From Dactylonectria macrodidyma (Eukaryota > Ascomycota > Sordariomycetes > Hypocreales > Nectriaceae): DNA of 64,000 nt. Within the stretch, counting starts at the first letter, position 1. The number at the start of each line of letters is the position of its first letter. The stretch covers positions 124,001 to 188,000 of the forward strand of contig JAGMUV010000053.1 in NCBI GenBank assembly GCA_020744425.1, given 5' to 3'. Made by a program: the position numbers and the translations under genes. This document shows positions 31,650 through 43,100 of the stretch, one piece after another. The notes beneath the pieces were generated by a model. The model did no database searches. It saw nothing but the letters and a program-made list of their open reading frames with translations, and had not been told where the DNA came from.

Positions 31650-33704
31650 ATGGCATTCGAGTGTCGTCAAGTTGCAATTCTGGAAGATGAAAACAGGCCT
31701 CATATCGAAACGGGTCGGGATTTGGGTGTGCCAGAGACAGAACTGGTTGAATTTTTCATGACCGACTCTGCGACTGCAGATCGACCGGTGCCTTCGATAG
31801 AGTGCGTGACAGCTTTCTGCCCAGGCGACGCTCTTCAGGAGTTACAACACGGCAACCCAAGCGTCACGTCGGAAAGTGTTGCTCTTCTCGATGAGTGGAC
31901 GCATGACGGGACGGAGTCAGCAGTGACTTGCAGGTACCTTCGTCCTCTCAGTGCACGAAGACTTTATCTTTCACTGTTGGAGAAGGTGAAGCGCCTCGCA
32001 GTTTTTCCGACAACCCCTGGTTTCTAATGTTCTCTAGAGCTCGATATTTCCAGAAGGCAGAACCGCGGGAGGTAGCAACGGAACAGCATCTCAGCAAGAT
32101 GACCAGTCGCGCTCACGTAAATCGAATCGCCGTGTAATGTAAGAATCTAGTTCATGTCCGGAGTCAAGATCTACCACTAACTGCCTGTAGATTTATCACG
32201 GACCTAAACCGTTATTCGACGGCAGCTCTCATCTCCACTGCCACAATCAATCAAGCTAGGGGCTTGAGAGAGAGCTTGTATCGACACCTGGCCTTCAGAA
32301 GCTTCATCGGAGAAATTCCTCCTGTGAGCCCCTCCGCCATTCTTAACTGTCTTTCCTTTGAAACTAATCCCCACACAGCCCACCAAATTTCAGCTCTTCC
32401 AGTTGGTGTTTGACCTTCCTTGTTACGTCCTGAGGACGGCACCCCGTCATAGACAACCTACAGACCCTCGAGAAAACGGCAAGGGAGGGCCTCTAAGAGA
32501 AGTTATTGATCTGAGTTTTCTTCAAAGATCACCTCTATCCCCCCCTCCGACGGAGATGGACTACCTTTGCCAAGCCCAGATTAGTCTCCTCATCACCGGG
32601 ACCCATGATTCGCAATGGGTGGCGTACTTCTTTGTCGATACTTACTTTGAAGACCAGGACGCAAGCGAAAGTGTTGAGAAGTACCAGGAACTGAGGGGAA
32701 ACGACCAAAACGAGCGTCATGTCGATCCTCTAACTGGCGGACAAAGTGACGCACCGATTCCGGATTTGACTCCCCAGGAGTATTTTCTGATTGTCATTGA
32801 GCCGCGTTTACGGCAATGTAAGGACGAATGGCACAACACAGTCACCAATATGCGACACAAGATCGAGTCATACGTACGTCACATTCGAGTCCCTCCACTC
32901 CCTCTTTCATGTCGCTAGCTTGATAACATCGCAACAGTCTAACAAGGGAACACTAGGTCAATTTATGCCCTCTTACCAGCCCAGGTCTATCACACTCTCC
33001 AACTTCTCAAGATCCCTCCACTGTGACGGAATCTCGCAACGCCATCATTCGAACCAAGAGACTTTTGGACCAGTTGGCCCACGTATTAAAAACAACACTC
33101 AACCAGTGGAAATCCTGCAATACGGACAAGATGTTTGCTACAGTGCCTGAGCGTTCTCCTCGATATCTTCCAGAATTAGAATACCACTTCAAGCAGTTGG
33201 AGCAGGATTTAGGGGAGCTCGAATTTCTCCGAGAAATGTGTGAGGAATACAAAAGTGATGTAGGCCTAGGAAACTCTTCGTGTGATATTCAACACACTTA
33301 CTTGTTGGACAGTTGTCATTTCATCTCAAACACGAAGGTAGACTGGATGTCAAAGACCAGAACCGGAAAGCTGGCTTTACGCAAGTGATGAGTCTTGTCA
33401 TGCTAGGTGTAAGTCTTCCTGACTACTAGTATGCTGTGGGGCTGACGTGTTCTTCCCTTGCTCTTTGATGCAGTTGGTCACCCCTATAGCACTGGCAGCC
33501 GCCGTATTATCCATGCAGCCCAACGCAATTCCACGTCCGCTAGCTGTCAACAGCACATCCTTCATCTCTTTGGCCGCCATTCTGATGCTTTTGATATGGG
33601 CGTCTGTTGGGGCAACGATGAATTGGGAGCATATCAGGGGCTGGTTAATGGTCCGGTTCAAGGAAGCGCCGGACGATGAAGATTTAGAGAATCAGCGGGG
33701 CTGA
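31650..33704 (+). CDS. CorA-like Mg2+ transporter family protein (fungal type)
   Basis: Seven exons: 31650-31985, 32038-32138, 32191-32323, 32379-32877, 32985-33259, 33313-33408 and 33474-33704, giving 556 aa. Five of the six introns are 52-65 nt with clear branch sites and matching phases; the fourth (32878-32984, 107 nt) has the weakest donor and is the least certain. The protein matches a common Pezizomycotina family: FITDLNRYSTAALI with ALR-type LYRHLAF, then FQLFQLVFDLPCYVLR, DPREN, VAYFFVDTYFED, the block EYFLIVIEPRL with EWHN, a long helical region and two membrane helices at the C-terminus (about 470-490 and 505-525). I do not see the GMN motif that true CorA channels have between the helices, so magnesium transport is not shown. 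It lies between transposons but its exons are clean, so it may be a live host gene. Confidence 0.82.
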
Positions 33705-34067
33705 AAGATTACTTCAGAGAGTAAATGATCATCCGTCACAAAATCTATAAGCAATGCCAGGGCGTATCAGGATGCAGATAGTTGTCACATTGATGTTTTG
33801 AATATCAGGACAATCTTATTGAAGAACCATCCGTTCGATACCTGCCGAGTTCCCCATGCTTGAATAACAAAACATCCATCCGAAGGGCTCCCACAATCCG
33901 GAGCTGGCCGCCCCGGAGCAAACACCAACTAACTGAAAACAAGCCAACCTGTATAGAGTTTGTGTATCAGACCCTCACCTTCCGGTATGCAGCCTGTCAA
34001 GATGAGACCGGCTAGTCGGAGCTCAATTTTAGCTGTGGTCACATGCGAATATCATGATCCTTACCGT
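33705..34067. other. intergenic, nothing recognised
   Basis: Convergent 3' regions of the CorA-like gene and the minus-strand Cys-rich gene; no open frame of note. Confidence 0.5.
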
Positions 34068-34457
34068 TTACTCTCGGATGAAAATCTTTTCGACTCGGCA
34101 GTAAGTGCAGCGAGGCATGCCGCAGCCTTGACAGCAAGTCACTGCAACGCGCATGCCGCCATGGAGACAGGTACAACAGGTCCATATGAAGACAGGCCGC
34201 TTTTTTCCTCTGGGCTGCAAGAGAGTCAGCCAATGGCCCGGTGAGGAGAAGCATATTAGCCTGTCCTGATGGCACCTACCCACTCGTGGATGAGGTCTGC
34301 TAGAATCTCAGTTTCGGGGCCGTCGGTCGTAGTATCGTGGTCTAGATCGCGATCGGGCGCCTGGATAGTTCCGCCAGGAATATGTTGGGTATAAGGTTTT
34401 CTCCGGCCAGTGCAGCTAATAACTGGGAATGACGGTTCACTGGGGACAAGACCAGCT
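34068..34457 (-). CDS. small Cys-rich zinc-finger-like protein, 5' end unresolved
   Basis: Last exon 34068-34214 and previous exon from 34280 up to about 34457 are joined by a 65-nt intron (GTAGGT...TTGCAG, branch GGCTGACT), phase 0. The terminal 48 residues read FIWTCCTC, VTCCQGCG and RCTYCRVEK: four C-x2-C-like pairs ending shortly before the stop. Many ascomycetes have small proteins with this W-x-C-C-x-C ... C-x2-C-G ... C-x-Y-C arrangement, of unknown function. Upstream the frame (PSEPSFPVISCTGRRKPYTQ onward) stays open to a probable acceptor near 34457. The start exon is not settled; an ATG near 34540 could supply it but the phases I tried were not all consistent. Expression is not shown. 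Confidence 0.5.
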
Positions 34458-35022
34458 GGAAGAGGTTTTGGTCAGCCGGTCATCTCGTTTTCGCGCCGGG
34501 CTGGTGGTGGCGATCATACCCATCATTCTCTCCACCCATGGCCCTAAAATGGGGAGAATCTAGAGTTGATCGTGGAGTTCGCGCTGACACCGAAAGGACA
34601 GGTAGACAATTCAATTGCCGACCCCGTTCACCGCCCACCCGCCACCCCGCCGCCCGTGCCCCAATCTCCAGACCGTCTGTTGGTTGTGCACTGGCGCAGT
34701 GGCATTCGTTACTACCTCACCATGCGGTTTGTTATCTTGAGGCTGAAGAGAGGCAGAACTCAATGCTGCCATTTTGGAAAACACGCTCATCGCTGCTACT
34801 CAATCGCTATTCAATCGCTATTCAATCGCTATTCAATCGCTATATTGTTGTTACAGAGTACATTATATCGCTTTGGTTTTGCCGCTCTCCGGCAAGCCAC
34901 GGCGCGAACTCGCATCACTAGTTGACGCTAGCGGGACGTTAGTCCTGCCGCCCGTTTCCGCCATGCCGCCACAAGCCTTGTTTCCTCGAAGGAGCGGGGC
35001 AAGATCTCGATGGGGCAGAAGA
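34458..35022. other. intergenic with short tandem repeat
   Basis: Apart from the 11-bp repeat at 34800-34843 I see no feature. Plus-strand frames here are repeat-driven (AIQSLFNRY). Confidence 0.5.
34800..34843. repeat. 11-bp tandem repeat, four units
   Basis: TCAATCGCTAT repeated exactly four times. Confidence 0.92.
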
Positions 35023-35056
35023 CCTTTCGTCACTTCGTTCTTCGTTCCTCAAGGCA
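35023..35056 (+). mobile_element. remnant resembling Helitron B 3' end
   Basis: GGCAGAAGACCTTTCG then TTCGTTCCTCAAGGCA matches the closing motif of both family-B Helitrons, mixed with AGAAGACCTTTCG of family A. No helicase sequence is attached. Confidence 0.5.
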
Positions 35057-35366
35057 TTCTCACTACCTCAGTCCACACCCTTCATGTCTTGCTCCACTTT
35101 CATGCTCACTCGAACTTTCCCCACCCCCATTCCAATTCCGTTCCCAACATTCCTCCGTTCCTGCCCAATTCTGCCCAACGCATTCGGGGCCCAATAGGCC
35201 GACGGGTACCGGTCGCTCTTCCTAAATAGGTTAAGAGCCTTCCGGTATCGGAAAACTCAACGCGTCGCGTTCAAGAGGATATTCTCACTACAAGCGCTTT
35301 TTGGCTGTATCAGAATGTTATTCCCAAGTTCCAGTTTAGTTACAACTTCTAGTACTATAACTAGGA

Positions 35367-36960
35367 ATGGATTCAGCCCAAAATCGAAACGACGGGTTTC
35401 CCGACGACTGCCTCCCCCCTGAAGGCGAATACGAATCTCGAGATGCTGTATTCAAAGCGATCAATGCGTGGGCAGCCCCAAGAGGCTATGCGTTTATAAA
35501 TGGGAGGTCAACGAAAGAAAAGACCGGCAGACACACGATCACGTACTTATGTGATCGACGTTCTAAACCTCCGAATGCATTAAAAGAGCGGCAAAGGAAG
35601 ACAACTACTCGAGGGACTGGCTGTGAGTTCTCTGTCTTAGCTAAGGAATCCTTGGATAAGAGAACTTGGACCTTACGGCATCGTCCCGATCAGCGGTTTT
35701 CTTCACATAATCACGAGCCAAGTCAACACCCATCTTCTCATCCGGTTCATCGAGTACTTTCCGGGAAGCATATGTCTCAGCTTACAAGCCTGTCAAACGC
35801 TGGCATAGCTCCTAAAGATATCAGAACGTATATACGCCAAAACACCACTTCTATTGCAACTCAGCAAGATATCTACAATCGTATTGCAGATGCAAGGCGA
35901 GATATTTGCGAAGGACAGAGTACGATCAATGCACTTGCCAACCAACTAGATCGAGAAGGATTCTGGAACCGAATGCAACTAGGTCCAGATGACCAAGTAA
36001 CAGCTGTCCTGTTCGCCCATCCAGACTCGCTGGCATATCTTCAGGCCTACCCAGATACCCTAATAATGGACTGCACCTATAAGACGAACAAATACGGAAT
36101 GCCGCTCCTGGATATGATCGGAGTCGACACTTGCCAACGGTCTTTCTGTATTGCGTTTGCATTCCTCAGCGGCGAGACTGAACAAGACTACTTTTGGGCC
36201 TTGGACCGTCTGAAGTCGCTGTACGAAGTCAGCAATACTCGGTTTCTGTGAGGGAACGATCATGTGACTTTCATACTTTATGAATAGTCTCACTTTATGA
36301 ATATTGTGTAAATAGCTTAAGTTAGAGCTTTCCTTAGGAATCTCTTTCTCTCCTTGTAAACAATCATTTTATCCAAGTCGCACTCGACCTCGTTCGTGCC
36401 CTTGTACCGTCACAGTTTCCTTCAGTTATGTCACATTTCGGGGTCATCCTGAGACGCATAATAACCTCATTTCCGGCTTTCCTAGACAACGCGACTTTCC
36501 TTTCTTTCTCAGACCACATCGCCGGCCCTGTGACCACGATCCCGGACCCCGGGACCCACAGGGCCCCGGCCCCTGTGCGGCGGCGACGGACTGCCGCCTC
36601 CGGCAGCAGCCGTCTTCATCATGTATAAAAGACGGGCTCTAGGCCCGTCCCTTAGCTAGAAATCAAGAGCTTTCATCATCATCATCGTGATCCTATCCAT
36701 TCAGTGTAACAAGTTATCTTGACAGATCGCTGTCTTGCAACGCTGTTGCTACCTGTTTCCCTTCCGCTGCTTCGCTTTTATGCCTTTGGCATGCAAATAA
36801 AGCAGTTCTTCGTCATTGTCAACCAACTTTTACGTGGCAATAACAGGGACAGCAACATGGGCAAGACCAAGGACTTGAAGCTTGGAACGCCTTTTATAAC
36901 CATTGGCATCTGATTATGAAATCGCCCACGGAGGAGATATTCCACGAACGCGTATCGGAC
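35367..36960 (+). pseudogene. Hop-type MULE transposase, interrupted and truncated
   Basis: ATG at 35367 opens 293 codons: a FAR1/WRKY-GCM1-type zinc finger (YLCDRRSK, TGCEF, and HNHE at about 110), then the MULE domain with the first catalytic Asp in LIMDCTYKTNKYG and ETEQDYFWALDRLKSLYE. Coding breaks at about 36246 where a 465-bp LTR-like insertion begins. The same protein resumes at 36712 with VILTDRCL (second catalytic Asp), shifts frame within about 15 codons, and goes on as CFPSAASLLCLWHANKAVL with at least one TAA before fading at about 36960. So there is one insertion, one or more frameshifts, a stop and loss of the C-terminal half. It cannot make an active transposase. Confidence 0.88.
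36247..36711 (+). mobile_element. solo-LTR-like insertion in Hop transposase
   Basis: 465 bp between the two halves of the MULE frame, starting TGTGAGGG and ending GTAACA (TG...CA form). A TATA box (TATAAAA, 36624-36630) is followed by GGGCTCTAGGCCC and a TTCATCATCATCATC track, as in LTR promoters. No clear 5-bp duplication survives (GTTTC on the left, AGTTA on the right). No internal retrotransposon sequence is present. Confidence 0.55.
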
Positions 36961-37989
36961 AGGGTTGAAAGCCACTCCACTCAATCCACTGTCCACTCCA
37001 CTGGCAAAATCCCAGTGGATTGGGTGGATTAGAAGTGGGGTAGTTAAGGGCGCCCATATATTTTAGCAGTGTCAAAATAAATGGAAAGATGTCATGCATG
37101 TGAGGGTTGTGGAGAGTCAAATTGGCCTTGATCACTGCTCAAGTCAAGAGGACGAAGGTCCCAGTTATATACACAGCGGTGCCCAAGTGGGTCGGGACGC
37201 CTCCTCGGCTGGGGCGGAATATCGTTTGACAGGCAGAATGCCTCTAACAGAGACTGATGTGCCCCTACATTTCTGCAATGTTGCTACCCTATGTCAAAAA
37301 CACCATGAAGCTTCTGAACAGCGCGGTTTTATAATGCATACAATACAGGGAATACTATTGGAGTGTCCTGGGCTTTCTCATTGGGGTGATATAAGTCTCG
37401 ATAGGTATACTTAAGATTTGCTTCTTAAGTGCCATATCGTCCTGAAGACCGTCAATAGTTATACATTTTCCTATTACACAACTACATTTCCAGCACATAT
37501 CACGTTCGACTGTCCATATTTTAGATTTATAATACAACACTTATACTATTAAATAACTTCCGGTAATCTGATTTGAAAAACGCATCCAAATCCCTGAATA
37601 TCTCAATACTGCGCGAAAAATTGCAAGCAATACTGATCGCGTCAAGCTCGTGATTTAAAGGCTGTTAGGGACTTATCTACTATCCGACCCCAATATGACA
37701 CTCCCTACGTGCTTATCCACAACAAATTAGCTTGAAAGGAAGTATCTGAAACATCTGCAGGATAAGGGCATATTGTGCCAACTGGCCGCGTTGGACGCAA
37801 GGCTCGGACCCATAGGACATGCGAATCCGGCTCCCACCAGGTTTGAGTCCATGGGGACTTAGTGGAATTCACGCAGGCAGTCAACGGGGACATTTTATTT
37901 CATCAAGATTCAAACACACCGATGCATACCGCAGTACCTAGATGAAAAGATAGATAAGAGCGTAATTAATTGATTTATACCAATAAGAC
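36961..37989. other. no gene recognised
   Basis: Starts with CACTCCACT/CAATCCACT-type short repeats and an inverted repeat CCACTGG...CCAGTGG at about 36998-37020. A 106-codon plus frame at 37094 has no similarity I know. Remainder is AT-rich. Confidence 0.5.
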
Positions 37990-38213
37990 TATTTTTTTCC
38001 TTACTCTTGACTAAGAAACACGCAATAGAAGGCATGCATCCCGTTGTCAAGACGAAATCATGGTCTGAGCTCAGAGAGGCTGCTTACGAAATATCGTTAC
38101 AGCCCTGTCAATTTATCGTTACACCCTGGTCATTTATCTGGGGCTCAAACCAATGAGAGCAAGGCTTGGAGCGGACGGCATCCCTGCTGACTCCACAGTG
38201 ATGTCCTAAAACA
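37990..38213 (+). repeat. direct duplication, unit 1
   Basis: Shares AAACACGCAATAGAAGGCAT, ATATCGTTACA, AACAAGGCTTGGA-like and CTCCACAG-GATGTCC blocks with 38270-38478. After AAAACAG it continues as CTAGCC, unlike unit 2, which runs into Helitron B. Confidence 0.8.
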
Positions 38214-38269
38214 GCTAGCCAGACTGAATGTGAACAGGAGCAGTGCGGTCCCATCGCAATTGCGAACAT

Positions 38270-38478
38270 TCTTTTTTCTTTACTCATAACCATGAAACAC
38301 GCAATAGAAGGCATCCGTCCCTATCTATGTCAAGGCGAAAAAAGGCTGCTTACAAAATATCGTTACAACCCTGTCAAGCTGTCGTCATACCCTGGTCTTC
38401 TACTTGGTCTTCGACCAATGAGAACAAGGCTTGGACCGGATGGTACCCTGGTTGGCTCCACAGCGACGTCCAAAACAG
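38270..38478 (+). repeat. direct duplication, unit 2, cut by Helitron B copy 3
   Basis: Diverged copy of unit 1 (roughly 85% by eye). Similarity stops at AAAACAG, 38478, exactly where similarity between the two family-B Helitrons begins. Confidence 0.8.
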
Positions 38479-38483
38479 GAGAG

Positions 38484-38503
38484 GCAAACCGGTCGCGGTT
38501 TGC
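38484..38503 (+). other. 5'-terminal hairpin of Helitron B copy 3
   Basis: GCAAACCG, loop GTCG, CGGTTTGC; the covarying partner of the hairpin at 16128-16147. Confidence 0.75.
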
Positions 38504-38919
38504 GCAAAAGAGCCTTGAGGAACGAAGATGGAGAGGGTGGTTTTCATGGTACTTTTACAGCATTGATGGCCGCAAGTGTTATTCGTAAGGTTGTGTGGGG
38601 CCGTCTGTGGTGTCTTACACGTTGGTGAAGTCCAGGGTATCCTGGTGGCGCAGTTTGAAACGCTATGCCCTGCAACGTCATATACTATAAAAAGCAAAGA
38701 TGGTATGAAAGGGCGGAGAAAATGAGGGGACGATGAGACAAGCATGATGAAATATTCCCAAAAAATTTATCATAAAACAACCAGGAATATTCCTTCAAAA
38801 AAGACACATTCGATATCAATCAATCAGCACACTGCTACTTGCTGCTCATCGTTTCGCTTTTGACCCTTCAAGCACGCTCAGTGCGAAACGTTACACCGAA
38901 CACCTAAAGCTCCGGAACT

Positions 38920-39579
38920 ATGGCAACCTCCACTGTTCAAGTCGAGTTCATTTGCCAATTTGGCGCCAGACAATTCACACACAACCACAGCATCGCCCGA
39001 AGTCTTGTCATCGAGGCGAATCGTGCCGGACGAGATGCCGAATACAACGAACGGTTCGCGCAGGCCATGATGCCTCTTATGAAGGAGCATGAACCAGCAT
39101 GTCGCAGTGCCTCGGGGGCTTTCTGTGAATGCTGCGGGCGGTTTGCGACAGACATCCTACAGAGTCCAATATCTATGTTGCACGGGGATAAACCTCGCAT
39201 TGTAGTTTGGGTCACCTCCTTGTGTGGAAGCGGGCAGTGTGAGATCAAGATGAGACAGGAAATGCAATTAATGATGCAGGAAATGCGGCAAGAGGACGAG
39301 ATGCTTGGTGAGGTTTTGGGACGCACTGATTGCATGGAGGTCAAGCTGTGCAAGGTATGCGGCACGACTGTGGGAGTGAAGCGGTGCGATAGATGCCATG
39401 CAGTGGCATATTGCGGAAAAGACCACCAAAAGGCGGACTGGAAGGTTCATAAGAAGGCGTGTGTGCCGAGAGGATGTCAGCAGACAAGGAGAGTCTGGAA
39501 GGAGACGGGGACAACATCAGAGATTGTGGACGGAGTGAGGCAACAGACAAGTTGGGTTCACATTGTGGCTGATGAATAG
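38920..39579 (+). CDS. MYND zinc-finger protein carried by Helitron B copy 3
   Basis: Single exon, 219 codons. The MYND finger spans about 144-182: CKVCG, CDRC, AYCGKDHQKADWKVHKKAC. Upstream CECC (about 71) and CGSGQC (about 107) repeat the Cys pattern of the copy at 16497. By eye the finger is about 80% identical between the two while the first 60 residues are nearer 45%. A 37-residue tail after the finger, absent from the other copy, has no known motif. The fact that both copies keep an open frame despite this divergence argues for selection on the protein, not a passive fragment. Same strand as RepHel, about 0.56 kb upstream. Role is unknown; a contact with host chromatin proteins is possible but inferred only from the domain. 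Confidence 0.88.
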   Translation: MATSTVQVEFICQFGARQFTHNHSIARSLVIEANRAGRDAEYNERFAQAMMPLMKEHEPACRSASGAFCECCGRFATDILQSPISMLHGDKPRIVVWVTSLCGSGQCEIKMRQEMQLMMQEMRQEDEMLGEVLGRTDCMEVKLCKVCGTTVGVKRCDRCHAVAYCGKDHQKADWKVHKKACVPRGCQQTRRVWKETGTTSEIVDGVRQQTSWVHIVADE

Positions 39580-40135
39580 GACAAGTTGCATTGTTATGTA
39601 CTTTCCGGATGAGAATATGGCAGCAGACTACGATTTATGTTAGTTATTCCTTTTCCAGAATTTTTTTGGTGGGTTGACGGCTTCGATGTGGCCGGTTGGG
39701 CGAATCTGATGGTAAAGCGACAATTGAATCAAGGGCAGGCGCCGAAGGGAAGACGCTGAGGCTGAGGCAGGGAAAGATTGAGGTGACAGTGCTACCGGAC
39801 TGCTCCGTGTTGAGACGGTGAGTGACGTAACGGCTCCCGAGCTACCTGATCTTGACAGCAGCTGTGTGTTGCGCGAAAAGGCAACGATGTGACCGTCCTC
39901 CTCAAAATCACGGCAGTTGTAACGGCTCCATGGAGGGACGCGGAGGAGAGCGCAGGGTTGTAGGTGGTTAAGGGGACTAGTAGTGGATCGCTTGGATACT
40001 GCAGGAAGCAATGTCGTATTAAGGAGCATAATCATCATCCCGAAGCGAAATCGTGTAACTAAAGAGATTCCGGCGCGGAAGCCTTGTGATCTACCGGTCG
40101 CCTGGAGTCATCGATGTCGAGAAGGCAGTAGCAGG
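39580..40135. other. spacer between MYND and RepHel genes, copy 3
   Basis: Non-coding by comparison with copy 2. Frames open here are not open there. A GTG-initiated extension of RepHel from 39983 is open but is not matched in copy 2, so I start RepHel at the ATG at 40136. Confidence 0.55.
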
Positions 40136-43100
40136 ATGGATAGTCCAGCGGCGAAGCCAAATGAAGCCGTGGCTCACGTGGGAGCCTGCTCGTTGTCAGC
40201 TGGGAACGGACAAGAGGGTAATGATGTAAGTGTGTGGGAGAGAGGGCAGGGAGATGAGACGACCGGAGGCGGCGTAGATGTGGTAGTAGCTGCCGAAAAG
40301 GAGCCCAGCGCAAGGGGCAAGAGGCTGGGACGCTTGTCAACATACGATTCACTGGCGAATGCAGCATCAACGTTCCGACAGATTCTGCCCAAGGAGTCTG
40401 CGGTTGAAGATACCGCATGGAGGCAGCATGCGGAAGCAATTGCAAGGTCGTTGCCCAGAAGACGTCTGCGAGGCGGTTTGCGGTCAAGGACAGCACGGAA
40501 GTCTCATGATGCGGCCAACAGTGGAGGTTCCGCACAACATCAGCCACCGAGTCAGCTTCAAAGGCCTTTGTTAGCCAGAGAAAGTGGCGTGTCGGAGGCC
40601 GCGGATTCTGATCTTCCGCTCTTTCATCGACACTTTTTGCCCAAGGAGAGGCAGGATGGAGATGATGATCGGCGCGGTACGGCGGCGGTTGGTGATGCCT
40701 TGCTTTTTCATCGGAATGAGGCACCCACGGTCCGGATTATCCAGCCCAAGCAATCAGTATCTGAAGACATTAGTCGAAGCGAGCTGGCAGCAGCAATTGC
40801 ACGGGGTTTGCCCAAGAGACGTCGGCGAGGGGGTCGGCGGCCGCCGAGAGCAAGACCAGCGACTAGCGGTGGCTCCAACGCAGGAGGTTCCGCGCAACAT
40901 CCAGTGCTGACTCCGGTGCGAGATGGTGGCGTAGGGATGGATGTGGACGATGCCACCGCAGAGCTGGCACACGCTGCGCTGGGCGGAAAGACTCTGTTGC
41001 CAAGGGTAGTGGGTGGTGCACCGGGGGCGGCGGTTGCTGAGCCCGTGCTGTTTCATCGACACGGTTTTCCGAAGGAGAGTCCTCGAGGAGATGAAAACGA
41101 GGGGGTGATGGCGGTTGGTCCAGGGGAGCGCCGACCGGGAAGACAGTTGATCACGGTAAGGGGTCGGCGGCAGGCAAAGAGAAACTGCAATAGCAGCCGC
41201 GATGAGCCTCCGAGGAAACAAATTCGAGCTGGAACCCGAAGACAAAGGAGACGGGAATTGCTGGCCGAAGACTTGGCGAGCGTGTTGCGCTTCTTGGAGG
41301 AGGACTTTGCCGTGAAGGAGAGACTGTCCAACGAGCAGACGTGGTGTACGCCAGTACCCCACGAGAGAAAGGTGTCGACCGTGCGAGACTTTTACCAGGC
41401 GTTCCACGATGCGAGCACTTTGCCGATACGGACCTGCATGCTGTGCTACCGTAAGCGCGCGAAAAAAGAGTTGACAGAGGTGACGTGGGACCGATGGATG
41501 TCGAGCTGCGTTGAAAAGGGCGGCCGCTCGCCATTTTCATGTCGGAGTTGCTTTCCTGTGGGCGAGACCTTCTCGGCATGTGCGGAGTGCGCTCGTTGCT
41601 TGAGGCGGGGTGTTTTGTCGCCTGCGGCCCAGCTTCACAGGCGTATTGGGTGCGAGCATATGTTTCCCGAAGAGCTGAAGGGCCTCACGCCGGTTGAGGA
41701 GAAGCTTATCGCGCTGAACTCATGTTACGGGTTCGTCACAAGGTATAGCATTGCGAGCAGCCAGAAGCAAAGTGTCAGGTATCCGAAGCACATCAAGGGC
41801 CACATCACGGTGTTCCCGAACAACGTGCAGGAGCTGGCCACGAAAGTGCTCCCCCATCCGCTTTTGCAAGTCATGGATGAGATCCACGTCTCGTGGCAGG
41901 GCGCGGAGAAGCCGGTACCGAGCGATCTTTCAAGCCTCCTATCGGTGAGGCGGCGAGTCGTTGAGAGGGCCCTTGTCTGGTTGAAGAAGAACAATCCACA
42001 CTATGCTGAGATTGAGATCGACGCGGCGGAGATGGAGAGTTGGGGAGCCCCGCCGCATGGGGTGCCGTCGATAGTGTACGATCGCATGGAGCGGAACGAG
42101 CCGTCGGCGTGGGAAAAGACACGAACGGCGCACGTCGTGCCGCCCACGGAGCGCGCCATGGATGATGAGGATTCGGTGGAGATCGAGGAAATCCTCGGTC
42201 TGCTCAATCAGGGAGAAGGCGCGCCAACGACGAACGAGGGAAACGAGTCTCGCTGTGAAGCTGGAGCGGAGGCTGACCAGGTCACGAAATCGATCAATGA
42301 GGTCACCTCTTCTGGAATGTTTCCGGTGGACGGGCCGCCGGAAGTAGCGGACGGCGAGAAATTGCGGTTTGCTTGCGACGCTGTTGGTGAAGGTGTTGGG
42401 ACCGCTGGGACCGGCCATATGGGCCCAAGAACATGGCTTGGATCCTCGGCTGAAAGGCGGCAGGGGACTGATGACGACTCTGAGCCGTACATTCATGTTT
42501 CTCGTGGGGACGAATTCGCCGACTCGTTTGATGCCTCGTTCTTCGCGAAGACCTTTCCCACGCTATTACCGTTTGGCATCGGGGGGCCACGGTTAGTCGA
42601 AGAAGCCGCCTCAGAGGCGGGAAGAGGTGCCAACATGAGCGGAGCAGATATGGCGGCGCGAGACCTCTTGTCGTCTCGGAACATGAGCCTTCGGACCTGG
42701 GCTGACATTGTGCTGCGGCGTCATGGCGGCCGATTTGCGACGCACCACATTTTCGCATTTCTCGTCTTCAACATGGGCGTGCGGTCGAGGAACCGGCGCG
42801 TCAGCATGCTGAGCGTGACGAGGAAGAATTTCCGCAAGGTAGAGCGCATCGTACGGTCGCTGACTGCAGATAGGTTAGCGGCAGCTAGGGCAGAGTTGGA
42901 GAGCTCAGGCAAGACTACTGATGATGGTGTGAAGGAGCTTCTCAGGAGCCTATCGCTGTATGGTTACCGCCAGCCTATGTCTAGAGAGTCCCGCCTCAGC
43001 ATGCGGCAAAAGATCCAGGCGCTCATCGTTCGCTATGGCGTGCCTACCATTTGGTTCACCATCAACCCAAACGACATTACGAACCCGGTGAAGCTCCGAC

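Noticed and set aside
34538..35229. Overlapping plus-strand frames of 119-151 codons
   Set aside because: They are driven by the 11-bp tandem repeat and Helitron remnant; no motif and no splice structure.
36998..37020. CCACT-rich sequence as telomere-like repeat
   Set aside because: Units are irregular and do not match the fungal TTAGGG repeat.
39983..40135. Upstream GTG extension of RepHel copy 3
   Set aside because: Not preserved in copy 2 and GTG starts are rare in fungi; the ATG at 40136 is used instead.
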